A stretch of DNA of 39,664 nt. It comes from an uncultured Synechococcus sp. Lineage in GTDB: Bacteria > Cyanobacteriota > Cyanobacteriia > Phormidesmidales > Phormidesmidaceae. A program made the position numbers and the translations under genes. This document shows positions 23,556 through 32,450 of the stretch, piece after piece. Positions within the stretch are counted from its first letter, which is position 1; the number at the start of each line of letters is the position of its first letter. Below the pieces are notes generated by a model. It made no database searches. It had not been told where the DNA came from and worked only from the letters and a program-made list of their open reading frames with translations. The DNA lies in assembly GCA_937911865.1 (NCBI GenBank), contig CALDSK010000006.1, forward strand, positions 1 through 39,664. The letters run 5' to 3'.

Positions 23556-24551
23556 CTAGCCTCTAAACATGCTGCTTACAGAACTTTCCTCGTGGATTCG
23601 CCAGATAGTTTCCCCTAGCATATTGGCAACAGACAGTACTGTGAGCTGCTCAAACTGACGGTCGGGAACAACCGGGATTGTGTTGGTCACAATCACTTCT
23701 TCAAAGAGACCGCTCGAAAGCCGCTCTACAGCGGGCGGTGAAAAGACCGCGTGAGTAGCACAAGCATAGACACGGCTAGCCCCATTTTCTCGAAGAACGC
23801 GCGCACCTTCACAAATAGTGCCAGCCGTGTCAATCATGTCATCGACCAGCACAGCAGTCTTGCCTTCTACATCGCCAATTAGGTTCATCACTTCGGCCAC
23901 ATTGTGTGCCTGTCTGCGCTTATCAATAATGGCCAGAGGCGCGTCATCCAGCATTTTGGCAAAGGCGCGGGCGCGGGCAACCCCACCGACATCTGGCGAA
24001 ACCACTACCAGATCTTCAATATTTTTACTGGCTAGATACTCAACTAGAACCGGTGAACCATAGACATGATCGCAGGGGATATCAAAATAGCCCTGGATTT
24101 GTGCCGAGTGCAAATCCAGGGCTAAAACGCGATTGGCCCCCGCTTGGGTGATTAAGTTAGCGACCAGTTTGGCGGTAATAGATTCGCGGCCAGCGGTCTT
24201 TCGGTCGGCCCTGGCGTAGCCATAATACGGAATCACCGCTGTAATTTGACGGGCTGATGCTCTGTGGCAAGCATCGATCATAATCAGCAGCTCCATCAGG
24301 TTGTCGTTTACCGGGTGGCAGGTGGGCTGAATCAGATAGACATCGCAGCCACGAATAGATTCTTGAATTTGAACATAGAGTTCTCCGTCGGCAAAGTGCT
24401 TTCGCACCATTGGACCTAGATCGGTACCCAAATAGCGGGCAACTTCTCTAGAAAGCGTTCGGTTAGACGAGCCTGAAAATAACTTGAGACGGTTATTCGT
24501 CTCGATGCGTGAAAGCATCGTTTTCAGCGGCAGCGTTGCAGAACTAATCAC
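23556..24551 (-). CDS. prs: Ribose-phosphate pyrophosphokinase
   Basis: A 331-aa PRPP synthetase converting ribose 5-phosphate and ATP to PRPP for nucleotide, His and Trp synthesis. Conserved blocks are LFSGSSNRTLSREVARYLG, the ATP-binding RQITAVIPYYGYARADRK, LDLHSAQIQGYFDIPCDH, and the PRPP loop VLVDDMIDTAGTI. Start is GTG 24549-24551; an ATG 33 bp downstream is the alternative. It is monocistronic and convergent with rpsU. Confidence 0.97.
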   Translation of the reverse strand: MISSATLPLKTMLSRIETNNRLKLFSGSSNRTLSREVARYLGTDLGPMVRKHFADGELYVQIQESIRGCDVYLIQPTCHPVNDNLMELLIMIDACHRASARQITAVIPYYGYARADRKTAGRESITAKLVANLITQAGANRVLALDLHSAQIQGYFDIPCDHVYGSPVLVEYLASKNIEDLVVVSPDVGGVARARAFAKMLDDAPLAIIDKRRQAHNVAEVMNLIGDVEGKTAVLVDDMIDTAGTICEGARVLRENGASRVYACATHAVFSPPAVERLSSGLFEEVIVTNTIPVVPDRQFEQLTVLSVANMLGETIWRIHEESSVSSMFRG

Positions 24552-25209
24552 AGCAGCAGAGCCTCAAAGCGTGGTGATGATCACAAAGACCTTAACACTT
24601 GGTTACGGCTGCTTCCTTCAGAAATAAAACGCACTGTAGTACACAAAAAATGGATGTACGATTAGTGAGATTTGATGTTCTCGATTCGGTAGCCTACCGC
24701 CGCCTAATGCATCAGGTAAAGTCCAAAAGCAGTTTAATGACAGGCTAGGCAGGTTTGTTATACATCTGCTTCACCGTAGAGTTTGTTTTGGGGTTGACTA
24801 TGGATTGCTCTTTCCTGCGCGGCTCTTTAAACTCGTACCAAACAGACCACACACAAAACGTGTAGAGAGTTCTGTCAATAGAGAAAAAGCTATCCAGCAG
24901 AAGCCATCGATAGTTATTGTTTAGTTGCTTTGAAAACGGTCTGTTTTAAAGGTGAAGATAGTCTTAAAGTAGTGGTGGGCCGGTCTGAAAAGTTCTGACT
25001 CCTAAAGAATAAAACGCGACTCAAAAAGCGCTATCCAACCAAGGTCTTAAAACTCAAGGCGTTAAAACATTCACAGTCAAAATATTCAAAACGGCCATCA
25101 AAACATTCGTAATTGTATTACAAGTAGCAAGGCATACCAAGATGATGTTGGATGTATGTTCTTAATACGCTACATATATTACAAAAAACACAGCGCTGAC
25201 AGTTTGGCG
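24552..25209. other. 658-bp spacer with degenerate repeats
   Basis: I see no gene or known RNA in this stretch between prs and the DUF3067 gene. Its left part should hold the prs promoter. From about 25044 to 25112 there is a cluster of degenerate repeats with the loose unit TNAAAACATTCA, occurring about four times. I looked for a recognisable small RNA and found none. Confidence 0.4.
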
Positions 25210-25527
25210 CTAAGCTTCGTCTAGCAGCCATTCTGATGCCCTAGAACCCAAGTCTACGGGGATACTGACAGCTTTACCCAGGCGAGGTTTTTCGTTGGTT
25301 TGGGTAATAAAGGTTTGAATCTGTTCCGTTGCACCCCAAGCATTAAGATAGGCAACAATTTCATCGAGATGAGTGAAGTAGTCGGTTTCACTCATAGGGA
25401 AAGAGGCTTGTTCGAGATAGCGCCACATTACCTGAAAGAAAACTTTACGGGGAAGTCTGCGCAGCTGAACATCGTAAGAGTATCCCCATTTCTCTATTAG
25501 CAGGGCGTGTAAGTCTTGACCGGTCAT
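25210..25527 (-). CDS. DUF3067 family protein
   Basis: A 105-aa protein of a family found in cyanobacteria and plastid-bearing eukaryotes. Diagnostic blocks are the start MTGQDLHALLIEKWGYSYDV, QLRRLPRKVFFQVMWRYLEQ, and the end KAVSIPVDLGSRASEWLLD. Function is unknown. It lies near petC and petA, a neighbourhood I associate with this family, and is transcribed away from petC. It has no membrane segment, so it is probably soluble. Confidence 0.9.
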   Translation of the reverse strand: MTGQDLHALLIEKWGYSYDVQLRRLPRKVFFQVMWRYLEQASFPMSETDYFTHLDEIVAYLNAWGATEQIQTFITQTNEKPRLGKAVSIPVDLGSRASEWLLDEA

Positions 25528-25914
25528 GAGCTCTCTACTCGGTGATTTTACATTTGTTTACAAAATGCTTGTCCCTATTTTAGAGGAACGTGCGGTGGCT
25601 GCTGTGTGCGATCGCCCGTATAAAAACAGTCTGTCCTCTTCTATCGAAATCCCTTGGAACCGTTGAAAAAACTGGCGCATGCGATTTCTTCTAAAAGCGG
25701 CCGCATACGAAGCTTTGGCGTGAGCACCAGAAATCCTCAGGTCAAAAATTTCGAGTGAGTTGAGTATTGACCTCAAGTGAAGGTTCTGAACGATGTAATA
25801 ATGTTGAGAGAAACTGCAACCTTCTGTGACAAAAGGATTACTGCTGTAATGCAGCGGCAAACCCCTCTCAGTTTTCAATTCATCCTATTAATGTAGCGTT
25901 TAGACAGCTGACCT
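25528..25914. other. Spacer upstream of petC
   Basis: This 387-bp gap should hold the divergent promoters for the DUF3067 gene and for petC. A minus-strand ORF (25558-25878, 106 aa) fits inside it, but it has no recognisable domain and no good ribosome binding site. I do not annotate it as a gene. One HIP1-like site lies near 25608. Confidence 0.4.
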
Positions 25915-26457
25915 ATGACTCAAGCTTCTGGAAACCCCGATGTTCCTGATTTAGGGCGTCGCCAATTTATGAACCTGCTAACCTTCGGGACCATTACAGG
26001 AACCGTGTTAGGCGCTGCGTACCCTATTATCAAGTACTTTATTCCTCCAAGTAGTGGCGGCGCAGGGGGTGGCGTCACAGCAAAAGACGCTTTGGGCATG
26101 GACGTTGATATCACCGCGTTTTTGGACGAGCACGGCGCAGGTGAGCGAGTACTAGTACAAGGCCTAAAGGGTGACCCGACCTATCTGGTGGTTACTGATG
26201 AAGGCGGTAGCATCGAGCGCTACGGTGTCAACTCCATCTGTACGCACCTAGGGTGTGTCGTTCCCTGGAACGCCAATGCCAATAAATTTATGTGTCCTTG
26301 CCACGGTTCTCAATACGACTATCAGGGCAAAGTGGTTCGTGGCCCAGCGCCGTTATCTTTAGCGCTGACGCATGCTGATGTCACCGAAGATGACAACGTC
26401 GTATTGACTAACTGGGAAGAAACTGACTTCCGTACAGGCGACCAGCCTTGGTGGTAA
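25915..26457 (+). CDS. petC: Cytochrome b6f Rieske iron-sulfur protein
   Basis: A 180-aa subunit of the b6f complex that passes electrons from plastoquinol to cytochrome f in the thylakoid membrane. Twin-arginine-like residues (GRRQFMN) precede one N-terminal transmembrane helix (about 20-43), then a Gly-rich hinge. The 2Fe-2S ligands are Cys109, His111, Cys127 and His130 in CTHLGC and CPCHGS, with Cys114 and Cys129 forming the disulfide. Full length. It is followed 82 bp later by petA. Its stop codon lies in the first copy of a 12-bp tandem repeat. Confidence 0.98.
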   Translation: MTQASGNPDVPDLGRRQFMNLLTFGTITGTVLGAAYPIIKYFIPPSSGGAGGGVTAKDALGMDVDITAFLDEHGAGERVLVQGLKGDPTYLVVTDEGGSIERYGVNSICTHLGCVVPWNANANKFMCPCHGSQYDYQGKVVRGPAPLSLALTHADVTEDDNVVLTNWEETDFRTGDQPWW

Positions 26458-26497
26458 AGCCGGTGGTAAAGCCGACAACCCGCTCTAGTGGTAAAGC
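26450..26497 (+). repeat. 12-bp repeat spanning the petC stop codon
   Basis: GGTGGTAAAGCC occurs at 26450-26461 and 26462-26473, with a partial third copy (GTGGTAAAGC) at 26488-26497. The first copy contains the TGG codons and the TAA stop of petC; the second repeats the same stop in frame with the first. This parallels the duplications at the pstC and FAD oxidoreductase stops. Confidence 0.8.
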
Positions 26498-26539
26498 TTT
26501 TTTCCTTCTCGAATCAGAACTATTCACTTGCTAGCACGC

Positions 26540-27544
26540 ATGAAAACACTACTTTCCATATTCACTTTCTCTGGGCTAAAAAGTCAGCTCAAAGCGACCC
26601 TGCCAAAGTGGGGAAAAAGCGCGAGCGTCTTTTTCGCTGCATTTTTGATCCTTTGTGCCAGCAGCTGGGTAATGCCTCAGGCCGCCAATGCCTATCCCTT
26701 TTGGGCGCAAGAAAACTACGACTCTCCGCGTGAAGCGACTGGCAAAATTGTCTGTGCCAACTGTCACCTGGGTGCGAAAAATACTGTCCTAGAAGTGCCT
26801 CAGTCAGTTCTGCCTGACACGGTTTTCAAGGCGGTTGTTAAGGTGCCCTACGACCTTGATTCTCAACAGGTATTGGGCGATGGTAGCAAGGGCGGTTTGA
26901 ACGTAGGCGCTGTTTTGATGTTGCCTGACGGCTTTAAAATCGCACCTGAAGATCGCATTCCTGAAGAGATTAAGGAAGAAGTCGGCATCACGTACTTCAT
27001 GCCATATAGCGAAGAAGAACCCAATATTGTACTTGTCGGCCCAGTGCCCGGTGAGCAGTACCAGGAGATTGTTTTCCCTGTCCTTTCTCCCGATCCAGCA
27101 ACAGACAAAAAGATTCACTTTGGTAAGAATCTGGTGTTTGTTGGCGGCAATCGCGGTCGCGGTCAGGTTTATCCAACGGGTATGGCCTCTAACAACGTTC
27201 AGTACAACGCTTCTGAAGCTGGAACAATCTCTTCGATTGAAGAAACCGGCTCGGGCTACAACGTGACCATTTCTACCGCTGATGGTTCATCGGTAACCGA
27301 CGAAATTGCACCGGGCGCAACTCTGGTCGTGAGTCAAGGCGATACTGTTGAAGCAGGTGCGCCGCTAACGACGAATCCCAACGTTGGTGGTTTTGGCCAA
27401 ACTGAGCGTGAGCTGGTCTTGCAGAATCCTAACCGCATCAAGGGCTTGATTGCCTTCCTGATTGCCATCAGTCTTTCTCAGATTTTGCTAGTGCTGAAGA
27501 AGAAGCAGGTAGAGCGCGTGCAAGCTGCTGAGATGAGTTTCTAA
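26540..27544 (+). CDS. petA: Cytochrome f
   Basis: A 334-aa c-type cytochrome of the b6f complex. An N-terminal signal peptide ends ANA before YPFWAQ, and the mature Tyr1 is the sixth heme ligand. The heme attachment motif is CANCH. Later blocks include [19 protein letters not shown] and the stromal-side transmembrane helix near the C-terminus ([18 protein letters not shown]) followed by KKKQ. I chose ATG 26540; a TTG four codons upstream is also open. It is followed by a strong terminator, so petC-petA form a two-gene operon. Confidence 0.97.
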   Translation: MKTLLSIFTFSGLKSQLKATLPKWGKSASVFFAAFLILCASSWVMPQAANAYPFWAQENYDSPREATGKIVCANCHLGAKNTVLEVPQSVLPDTVFKAVVKVPYDLDSQQVLGDGSKGGLNVGAVLMLPDGFKIAPEDRIPEEIKEEVGITYFMPYSEEEPNIVLVGPVPGEQYQEIVFPVLSPDPATDKKIHFGKNLVFVGGNRGRGQVYPTGMASNNVQYNASEAGTISSIEETGSGYNVTISTADGSSVTDEIAPGATLVVSQGDTVEAGAPLTTNPNVGGFGQTERELVLQNPNRIKGLIAFLIAISLSQILLVLKKKQVERVQAAEMSF

Positions 27545-27601
27545 ATGCTGTAACGCGTCAGCAAAGCCTGACAATCAGGTATTACTAAAGGCTGACTGAA
27601 C

Positions 27602-27632
27602 AGGGCCGATTCTACTAGCTAGAATCGGCCCT
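27602..27632 (+). terminator. Terminator after petA
   Basis: AGGGCCGATTCT (27602-27613) and AGAATCGGCCCT (27621-27632) are a perfect 12-bp inverted repeat around a 7-base loop, followed by ATTTG. The T-run is weak but the stem is strong and the position fits the end of petC-petA. Confidence 0.8.
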
Positions 27633-27649
27633 ATTTGCTACGTGGGTAA

Positions 27650-28047
27650 AAAGCTGTCAACAATGTTGCCTCTCAGCTGCGTAAGGAAACTTCTCTGCGC
27701 ATCGAGCAAGAGGTGTTGACCTATCTCGACAGGCCCTACCAGCTCAATCAGTCAATATCAGCGGCGATCACAAGCGGTCAGATATTACCGACTAACGCCT
27801 CAGGGATGGAAAAGTATCTGTGGCACTTACTCAAGCAAGAGTCGACTACAGCCATTTTGTGGGCAACACCCGACGGCGGGGATGTTTCTGTTCAAGCGAT
27901 GCGATAGAGGCCCGACATCAAGGTCGTGCGTTCTCAGATATCACGGCTGCTGAAAACCAGATTGAAATTAGAACCACGCTAGATGATGGAAAAGCTTTTA
28001 TTTGTATTCATGATAGTGGTGTCAGCAACGCTTCAAAAGATATGTAA
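27650..28047 (+). pseudogene. Histidine kinase remnant (sensor and ATPase fragments)
   Basis: In one frame, 27650-27907 encodes a piece resembling the periplasmic sensor domains of cyanobacterial kinases and cyclases: VNNVASQLRKETSLRIEQEV, then a YLDRPYQLNQSISAAITSGQ block and KYLWHLLKQ. In the next frame, 27908-28047 encodes NQIEIRTTLDDGKAFICIHD, which matches the G1-region strand of the HATPase domain (usual form IRTxLxDGxVxIxIxDNG). The middle (membrane helix, HisKA domain) is missing and a frameshift separates the two. It is a deletion remnant. No start codon is good. Confidence 0.6.
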
Positions 28048-28127
28048 CAACAGGCAACTCGACTAGCAAAGCAAGAATGCATGCTTACTTTTCTATATCA
28101 ACGGAAACGCTATATCAACGAAACTGA

Positions 28128-29141
28128 TTAACGAGATTCTTCGTGCAGTGGCCGAACAACGATTCGGAGCAGTAATAGCTCTACTGCTTGAATAATGACT
28201 TCAGGTTGATCTATCCAGACAAAGTGGCTGCTTTGATGGGCGGGGAGCTGAGTACAGCGGGTGGAAAGGGCCATCAGGTCTTGGTGCATTTGCGATCGCA
28301 TCTTTTCAATCTGGTGCACAGGCAACCACCGAGTCAGCCAGCTAGACCGAAAAAATGACTTAGCTTTGATATAAACGATTGGCAGCGTGCCAAACTCATT
28401 GGCCACTTTTAGCTGCTGTCCGCTAGCGTCAATTCGAGCAATTTCCCGAGCCATTGTCAGCCAGTGCTTTGGGCGATAGAAGCTGCGGGCAACTGGGCGC
28501 AGGTCATGGGTTGGCATGTACTTCAGCTGTGGCTTGATGCGCTCAAAAATGCCAATATTTGCAGCAATGCGAACCATCCCTAAGGCTGAGCCAGCAATGC
28601 TCATAACAACACCCGAGAAAAACAGCAGCTGTAGCAGTCGTAGCAGTCCGGGCATTTTGAGCAGCGCCTTCTCATGCAAACCATCGGTGAGCACCATACC
28701 AACCACCTTTTCAGGAAAGCGGTGTGCATAGAGTCGCATGTTATAGCTGCCAAGCGAGTTGCCTACTAAAATGTAGGGCGGTTTGACGTCAGCTTTTCTC
28801 AGTGCGATATCGAGAGATTCTACGCTTTGCTCGCTGGTCGCTGGCCACTGGCTGATTTCACTCCAGCCGTATCCAGCGCGATCACACATACACACTTCAG
28901 CTATCCGCGACATTTCTCTTGCCAGCAGATAGCCCTCAACCCCACCCAAACTGTGATCAATCACAACCGTAGGCTTGGCTTCATCTACATGATTGACAGG
29001 CGGCAAGCGTAGCAGATGTAAGCGATGATTACCGACATCAATCAGCCTGCCGGGCGGTGCTAGTTTGTTTTCTTTCCTGCATGACAAAACTTGATACAGC
29101 GTAGTCACGGCCCAAATCGGCAGCTGCCAAAGGCTAAACAT
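28128..29141 (-). CDS. Alpha/beta hydrolase
   Basis: A 337-aa alpha/beta-hydrolase fold protein. The nucleophile elbow is GNSLGSYN (Ser in GxSxG), the oxyanion region is VVIDHSLGGVEG, CDRAGYGWSE precedes the cap, and the terminal His is in SSHFVWIDQPE. The N-terminus begins with a hydrophobic segment, so it may be membrane-associated. The annotated ATG (29139-29141) follows directly on a large inverted repeat and has no ribosome binding site. Substrate is unknown. Confidence 0.85.
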   Translation of the reverse strand: MFSLWQLPIWAVTTLYQVLSCRKENKLAPPGRLIDVGNHRLHLLRLPPVNHVDEAKPTVVIDHSLGGVEGYLLAREMSRIAEVCMCDRAGYGWSEISQWPATSEQSVESLDIALRKADVKPPYILVGNSLGSYNMRLYAHRFPEKVVGMVLTDGLHEKALLKMPGLLRLLQLLFFSGVVMSIAGSALGMVRIAANIGIFERIKPQLKYMPTHDLRPVARSFYRPKHWLTMAREIARIDASGQQLKVANEFGTLPIVYIKAKSFFRSSWLTRWLPVHQIEKMRSQMHQDLMALSTRCTQLPAHQSSHFVWIDQPEVIIQAVELLLLRIVVRPLHEESR

Positions 29142-29144
29142 AAA

Positions 29145-29220
29145 AAGAGAGCGTCCAAAAAATTATCCTGTGATCATCATCACACGGGCGATCACAGGAT
29201 ATAGGGAGCTACGCTCTCTT
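29145..29220. repeat. 76-bp nested inverted repeat in front of the hydrolase gene
   Basis: AAGAGAGCGT (29145-29154) pairs with ACGCTCTCTT (29211-29220), and ATCCTGTGATC (29165-29175) pairs with GATCACAGGAT (29190-29200). The intervening unpaired segments are 10 bases on each side, so the hairpin is symmetric. On the minus strand it is followed by TTTTT and then the hydrolase ATG, like an intrinsic terminator or attenuator. It could also be a small non-autonomous element end, but no target duplication was found. Confidence 0.7.
29169..29184. promoter_or_regulatory. Perfect CRP/SyCRP1-type site
   Basis: TGTGATCATCATCACA matches TGTGA-N6-TCACA exactly, the consensus of E. coli CRP and of the cyanobacterial cAMP receptor protein SyCRP1. 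It overlaps the left inner arm and loop of a nested inverted repeat, about 28 bp before the hydrolase ATG on the minus strand. Its closeness to the start would suit repression rather than activation. Confidence 0.55.
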
Positions 29221-29377
29221 GTTAAGAAGGCTTTGGATGTGCTGTGCGTTGTAAGAAAGTTGCGTAAATACGCTGGTGTTCTTGGAACTTTCCTCGACCA
29301 AATCTTATTGTTGGTTTTGGGCGCTATGGCTATCCTTTTCTCACCTCGCTTTCATATTCTGCTAAAGACATATTCTG

Positions 29378-30967
29378 CTAAAGAGGACGATAGGTTCGAT
29401 AGTTGATATTTGGAAAGATATTATCAATCTCTTCTACTTTTTCTAGCCAGCCTGCATCAACTTTCTCTGCGCGAATGTCTTCCCACAGTTTGTTGAAGCG
29501 CATCAAGTGCCCTCGGGTACGACGAACAGCGTAAGGCACCATCGTGCCAGTGCGCATAATGAAGGCCCAGTCAGAAGACTGTGCTAGCAACAGTTCGCGC
29601 GAGGCCTGGTTGAGCGCTCGCCATTGCAGGTCGTCGGCAGGCTCACGCTTAGCCAGCTCAATCATCCGCTCAGCGGCCTTGTGCAGATGAGGGTATACCC
29701 AGGCATTGGTTTCATTCAACCAGTATTCATGGAAGCCTTTGTAGCCCCAGCTAGACTGAGAAGGCCTGGCAACTTGCTGCGTAGGGTTGCTCTGCATATA
29801 GTCTGCTAGGTGGGTCATCTCGTAAGTGCCCTGGTCATACCAGCTCTTACGGAATAGGTAGTCCAAGAACCAAGGGCCTTCATACCACCAGTGCCCATAC
29901 AGCTCTGCGTCATAAGGAGAGACCACAATGGGCTTACGCTGCATCATGCCGTTCAAGTTCTCAATTTGGCGCTCCCGATTGAACATAAAGTTCTGCGCGT
30001 GCTCAGCCGACTTCTCTCTGGCCCAGTAGGGGTCATAGAGTGCCTTATCCGATAGGCCAAGCCCCTTACCGGTAATTTTGTGGTACTTGATGCCAACGTT
30101 CTTACGCTGACCGTTAGGCATCACATAGGGCTTAATATACTCGTAGTCTGCGTCCCAACCGAGATCGCGGTAGAACTCTCGGTATTCAGAAGCGCCAGGA
30201 TAGCCGACCTGAGAAGACCACACCTGTTGAGACGATTCATGGTCTCGGCCAAAGGCAGCAACGCCCGCCTCTGTATAGATAGGTGCGTATGCGCCGTAGC
30301 GAGGGCGCGGCCTAGCGTATAGAATGCCGTGACCGTCTGTTAGAAAGTACCGCAGACCAGCATCGGCCAGCATCCGCTCTAGACCATCGTAGTAAGCGCA
30401 CTCTGGAAGCCAAATACCGCTAGGACGACGGCCAAAGGTTTCTTCATGACTTTGGCAGGCCACTTCAATTTGTGACCAGACTGCCTCAGGGTACATCTTC
30501 ATCAGCGGCAGATACCCATGGGTAGCACCGCAGGTGATGATGTCTAAATTGCCGCTTTCGTAGTACTTACGAAAGCCTTTTGTAAGATCGCCATCGTACT
30601 GCTCCCAAACCTTGCGCACGTTGGCGAATTCGTTGGCATAGTACTCTGCTAGGTACTTAATATGACCATTGTGCTCATTGCGCTCAATTTCTTTTTCGAG
30701 CAGTTCTTCGAGCTGAGTGAGATGAACGTCGTAACGCTCTTGTAATAAAGGATCGCGGAGCATAGACGACAGCGGCGGCGTCATGCTCATCGTCATTTTG
30801 AAGTCAATGCCGTCGCGTTTTAGCCCCTCAAACATCGTGAGTAAGGGCACGTAGGTTTCTGTAATCGCCTCAAATAGCCATTCTTCTTCAAGTACGAAAT
30901 CGCTCTCGGGGTGACGCACAAAAGGCAGGTGGGCGTGAAGGACGAGTGCGAGATAACCAATCGACAT
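29378..30967 (-). CDS. GH57 1,4-alpha-glucan branching enzyme
   Basis: A 529-aa GH57 protein with C-terminal DUF1957 domain. It begins MSIGYLALVLHAHLPFVRHP, the first GH57 motif. The catalytic nucleophile is Glu189 in GIWLPECAYY and the acid is Asp353 in SPYDAELYGHWWYEGP, the same spacing as in characterised archaeal and Thermus GH57 branching enzymes. It should add alpha-1,6 branches to glycogen. Length is normal. It is a single gene on the minus strand; the following 236 bp hold the large inverted repeat. Confidence 0.92.
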   Translation of the reverse strand: MSIGYLALVLHAHLPFVRHPESDFVLEEEWLFEAITETYVPLLTMFEGLKRDGIDFKMTMSMTPPLSSMLRDPLLQERYDVHLTQLEELLEKEIERNEHNGHIKYLAEYYANEFANVRKVWEQYDGDLTKGFRKYYESGNLDIITCGATHGYLPLMKMYPEAVWSQIEVACQSHEETFGRRPSGIWLPECAYYDGLERMLADAGLRYFLTDGHGILYARPRPRYGAYAPIYTEAGVAAFGRDHESSQQVWSSQVGYPGASEYREFYRDLGWDADYEYIKPYVMPNGQRKNVGIKYHKITGKGLGLSDKALYDPYWAREKSAEHAQNFMFNRERQIENLNGMMQRKPIVVSPYDAELYGHWWYEGPWFLDYLFRKSWYDQGTYEMTHLADYMQSNPTQQVARPSQSSWGYKGFHEYWLNETNAWVYPHLHKAAERMIELAKREPADDLQWRALNQASRELLLAQSSDWAFIMRTGTMVPYAVRRTRGHLMRFNKLWEDIRAEKVDAGWLEKVEEIDNIFPNINYRTYRPL

Positions 30968-31204
30968 AGCGGGGACGCCTAATATAAAAGTTCTGCTACT
31001 TCCAATAGCGGAAAGCGTCTAATTTAGGGGGGCACCTGGGTGTGCTTCTCACGCTGAATTTTACGCCATACGCTTAAGTGATTGTACGGCAAAAGACCGG
31101 CAAAAGATAAGAAAATCTTAATATTTTCAGTCGCAGGTCGCTGCCGGGGATCAGGCGCTGGCGCTAGCTCAGCGTTTTTACAGAGGTTTGATGGCCTGAA
31201 CGTA

Positions 31205-32266
31205 CTAACCTTGCTGGCAGCTGCCGTCTGGCTTGTACCAGACGAGTGGTTTATTGTCTTCACGCCAGCGCATCCAGCCTTCGGTAACAGTGGCTCCTGT
31301 GAGAGGGTTGCAGGCTGCGGTAGGCCGAGTGACCCGCACGCGCATCCAGTCACCGGCAAAGTCTAAGGGTTCAATCAGGCTATCGTTAGGAACCAGGCTG
31401 AGCATATTGTTGGCAGGTTCAGGGCGCGATCGCAAAGGCTGTCCGTCTGTTTCTAAAAAATACACAGCTGCCTGATTGGCCAGACGATCTTCCCAGTTTT
31501 CGATCATCAGAGGTGTTTCTCCTAGACCCAGGTGAGAGGTATGGGCCCAGGCGCTGCCGCCAATCGTGTATTGGACTCGAAACCAGCCGTCGTCACGGAC
31601 TTCTAGAATAGGAAATGTGTAGAGGTTTTCATCAGATTGCACCATCGCAAACCCTGCATCGCGACCAATGGCTAGATAGGCTTGACCGGCAGGAATCAAC
31701 CATCCTTGATAAATCCAGCCCCAGTGCGCACCACCCGGCGAACCGTACAGCGGCAAAATTACCGACGATAGCCAGCTAACCGCATCGCCTTCAGACACTG
31801 TGGTGCCTGGGCGCAGGTGCCCAATGCCCAAAGTAGCGTTTTCACTAGCTGATAAGTCAGTTACCCCTGCGATATTGGGCTCGAAAGGCGTTGGCTTTGG
31901 TGTGGGGTCGGCAGGCGGTTGAATAGTCCCAGGTGCTTGAGTGGTCGCTGGTTGAGTGGCAGGCTGTGTCAGTTCTGTTTGATTGAGTTCTGTTTGATTG
32001 AGTTCTGTTTGATTGAGTTCTGCTTGACTAGGTCCTGTTTGACCAATATCCGTCTGAGCTGACTCCGTTTGAGTGATCGCTGTCTGAGCTTGGGCAGTCC
32101 CTGCAATAATTCCTGTGAGTGCGATAGTGCCTATCGTGATGCTAGTTGCAGTGGCTAGGCTAAAGGCGGGCTTGAACCGGCTGATTGTTTGCTGAAGCCT
32201 GGTTTGCTGAAGTCTGGTTGGCTGAAGCCTTAACTGGACGGAACAGGAAGGGTGCGAAGTCATCAA
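31205..32266 (-). CDS. Secreted SH3-like domain protein
   Basis: A 353-aa exported protein. A long signal peptide ends AQA near residue 60. A Gln/Thr-rich linker follows with three copies of ELNQT (5-aa units), then a Pro-rich stretch. From residue 133 there is a globular part, including a block with GWIYQGWLIPAGQAYLAIGR. From about 275 a bacterial SH3-like module is suggested by PLRSRPEPANNMLSLVPNDS and GDWMRVRV. It probably binds peptidoglycan or another envelope polymer. The start has two adjacent ATGs. It is separated from the S41 peptidase by 184 bp and a hairpin. Confidence 0.75.
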   Translation of the reverse strand: MMTSHPSCSVQLRLQPTRLQQTRLQQTISRFKPAFSLATATSITIGTIALTGIIAGTAQAQTAITQTESAQTDIGQTGPSQAELNQTELNQTELNQTELTQPATQPATTQAPGTIQPPADPTPKPTPFEPNIAGVTDLSASENATLGIGHLRPGTTVSEGDAVSWLSSVILPLYGSPGGAHWGWIYQGWLIPAGQAYLAIGRDAGFAMVQSDENLYTFPILEVRDDGWFRVQYTIGGSAWAHTSHLGLGETPLMIENWEDRLANQAAVYFLETDGQPLRSRPEPANNMLSLVPNDSLIEPLDFAGDWMRVRVTRPTAACNPLTGATVTEGWMRWREDNKPLVWYKPDGSCQQG

Positions 32267-32395
32267 AGGGTTGCGCTAGAAAAGCAGCGTGTCACTACAG
32301 AGTTAAATGTCTAGATCTTGTGAGGACATTTGTGTAGTAACAGTATTCACGCGATTGCAGCAAAATCCATAGAAATCGTAGTTATTTTTACAGTT

Positions 32396-32427
32396 GCTGA
32401 AACTCCTTGCCCGAAAGGGGTTTCAGC
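32396..32427. terminator. Hairpin between S41 peptidase and SH3-like genes
   Basis: GCTGAAACTCCTT (32396-32408) pairs with AAGGGGTTTCAGC (32415-32427), 13 pairs with one wobble around a 6-base loop. It follows the S41 stop on the minus strand, so it probably ends that transcript. No long T-run is present. Confidence 0.6.
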
Positions 32428-32450
32428 ACTACTGAATTTTGTGAAAACGC

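Noticed and set aside
24552..25209. Possible small RNA (6S, Yfr-type) in the prs-DUF3067 spacer
   Set aside because: I could find no diagnostic motif or convincing fold; only degenerate AT-rich repeats are visible.
25558..25878. 106-aa minus-strand ORF upstream of petC
   Set aside because: No recognisable domain or ribosome binding site, and it would fill the petC promoter region.
2150..28124. Shared word CTATATCAACGAA at about 2151 (minus) and 28110 (plus), with a second copy at 28093
   Set aside because: A 13-base match between two sites is expected by chance in a window of this size; only the local duplication at 28093-28124 is real.
29170..29406. 78-aa plus-strand ORF between hydrolase and GH57 genes
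   Set aside because: It starts inside the nested inverted repeat, overlaps the end of the GH57 gene and has no ribosome binding site.
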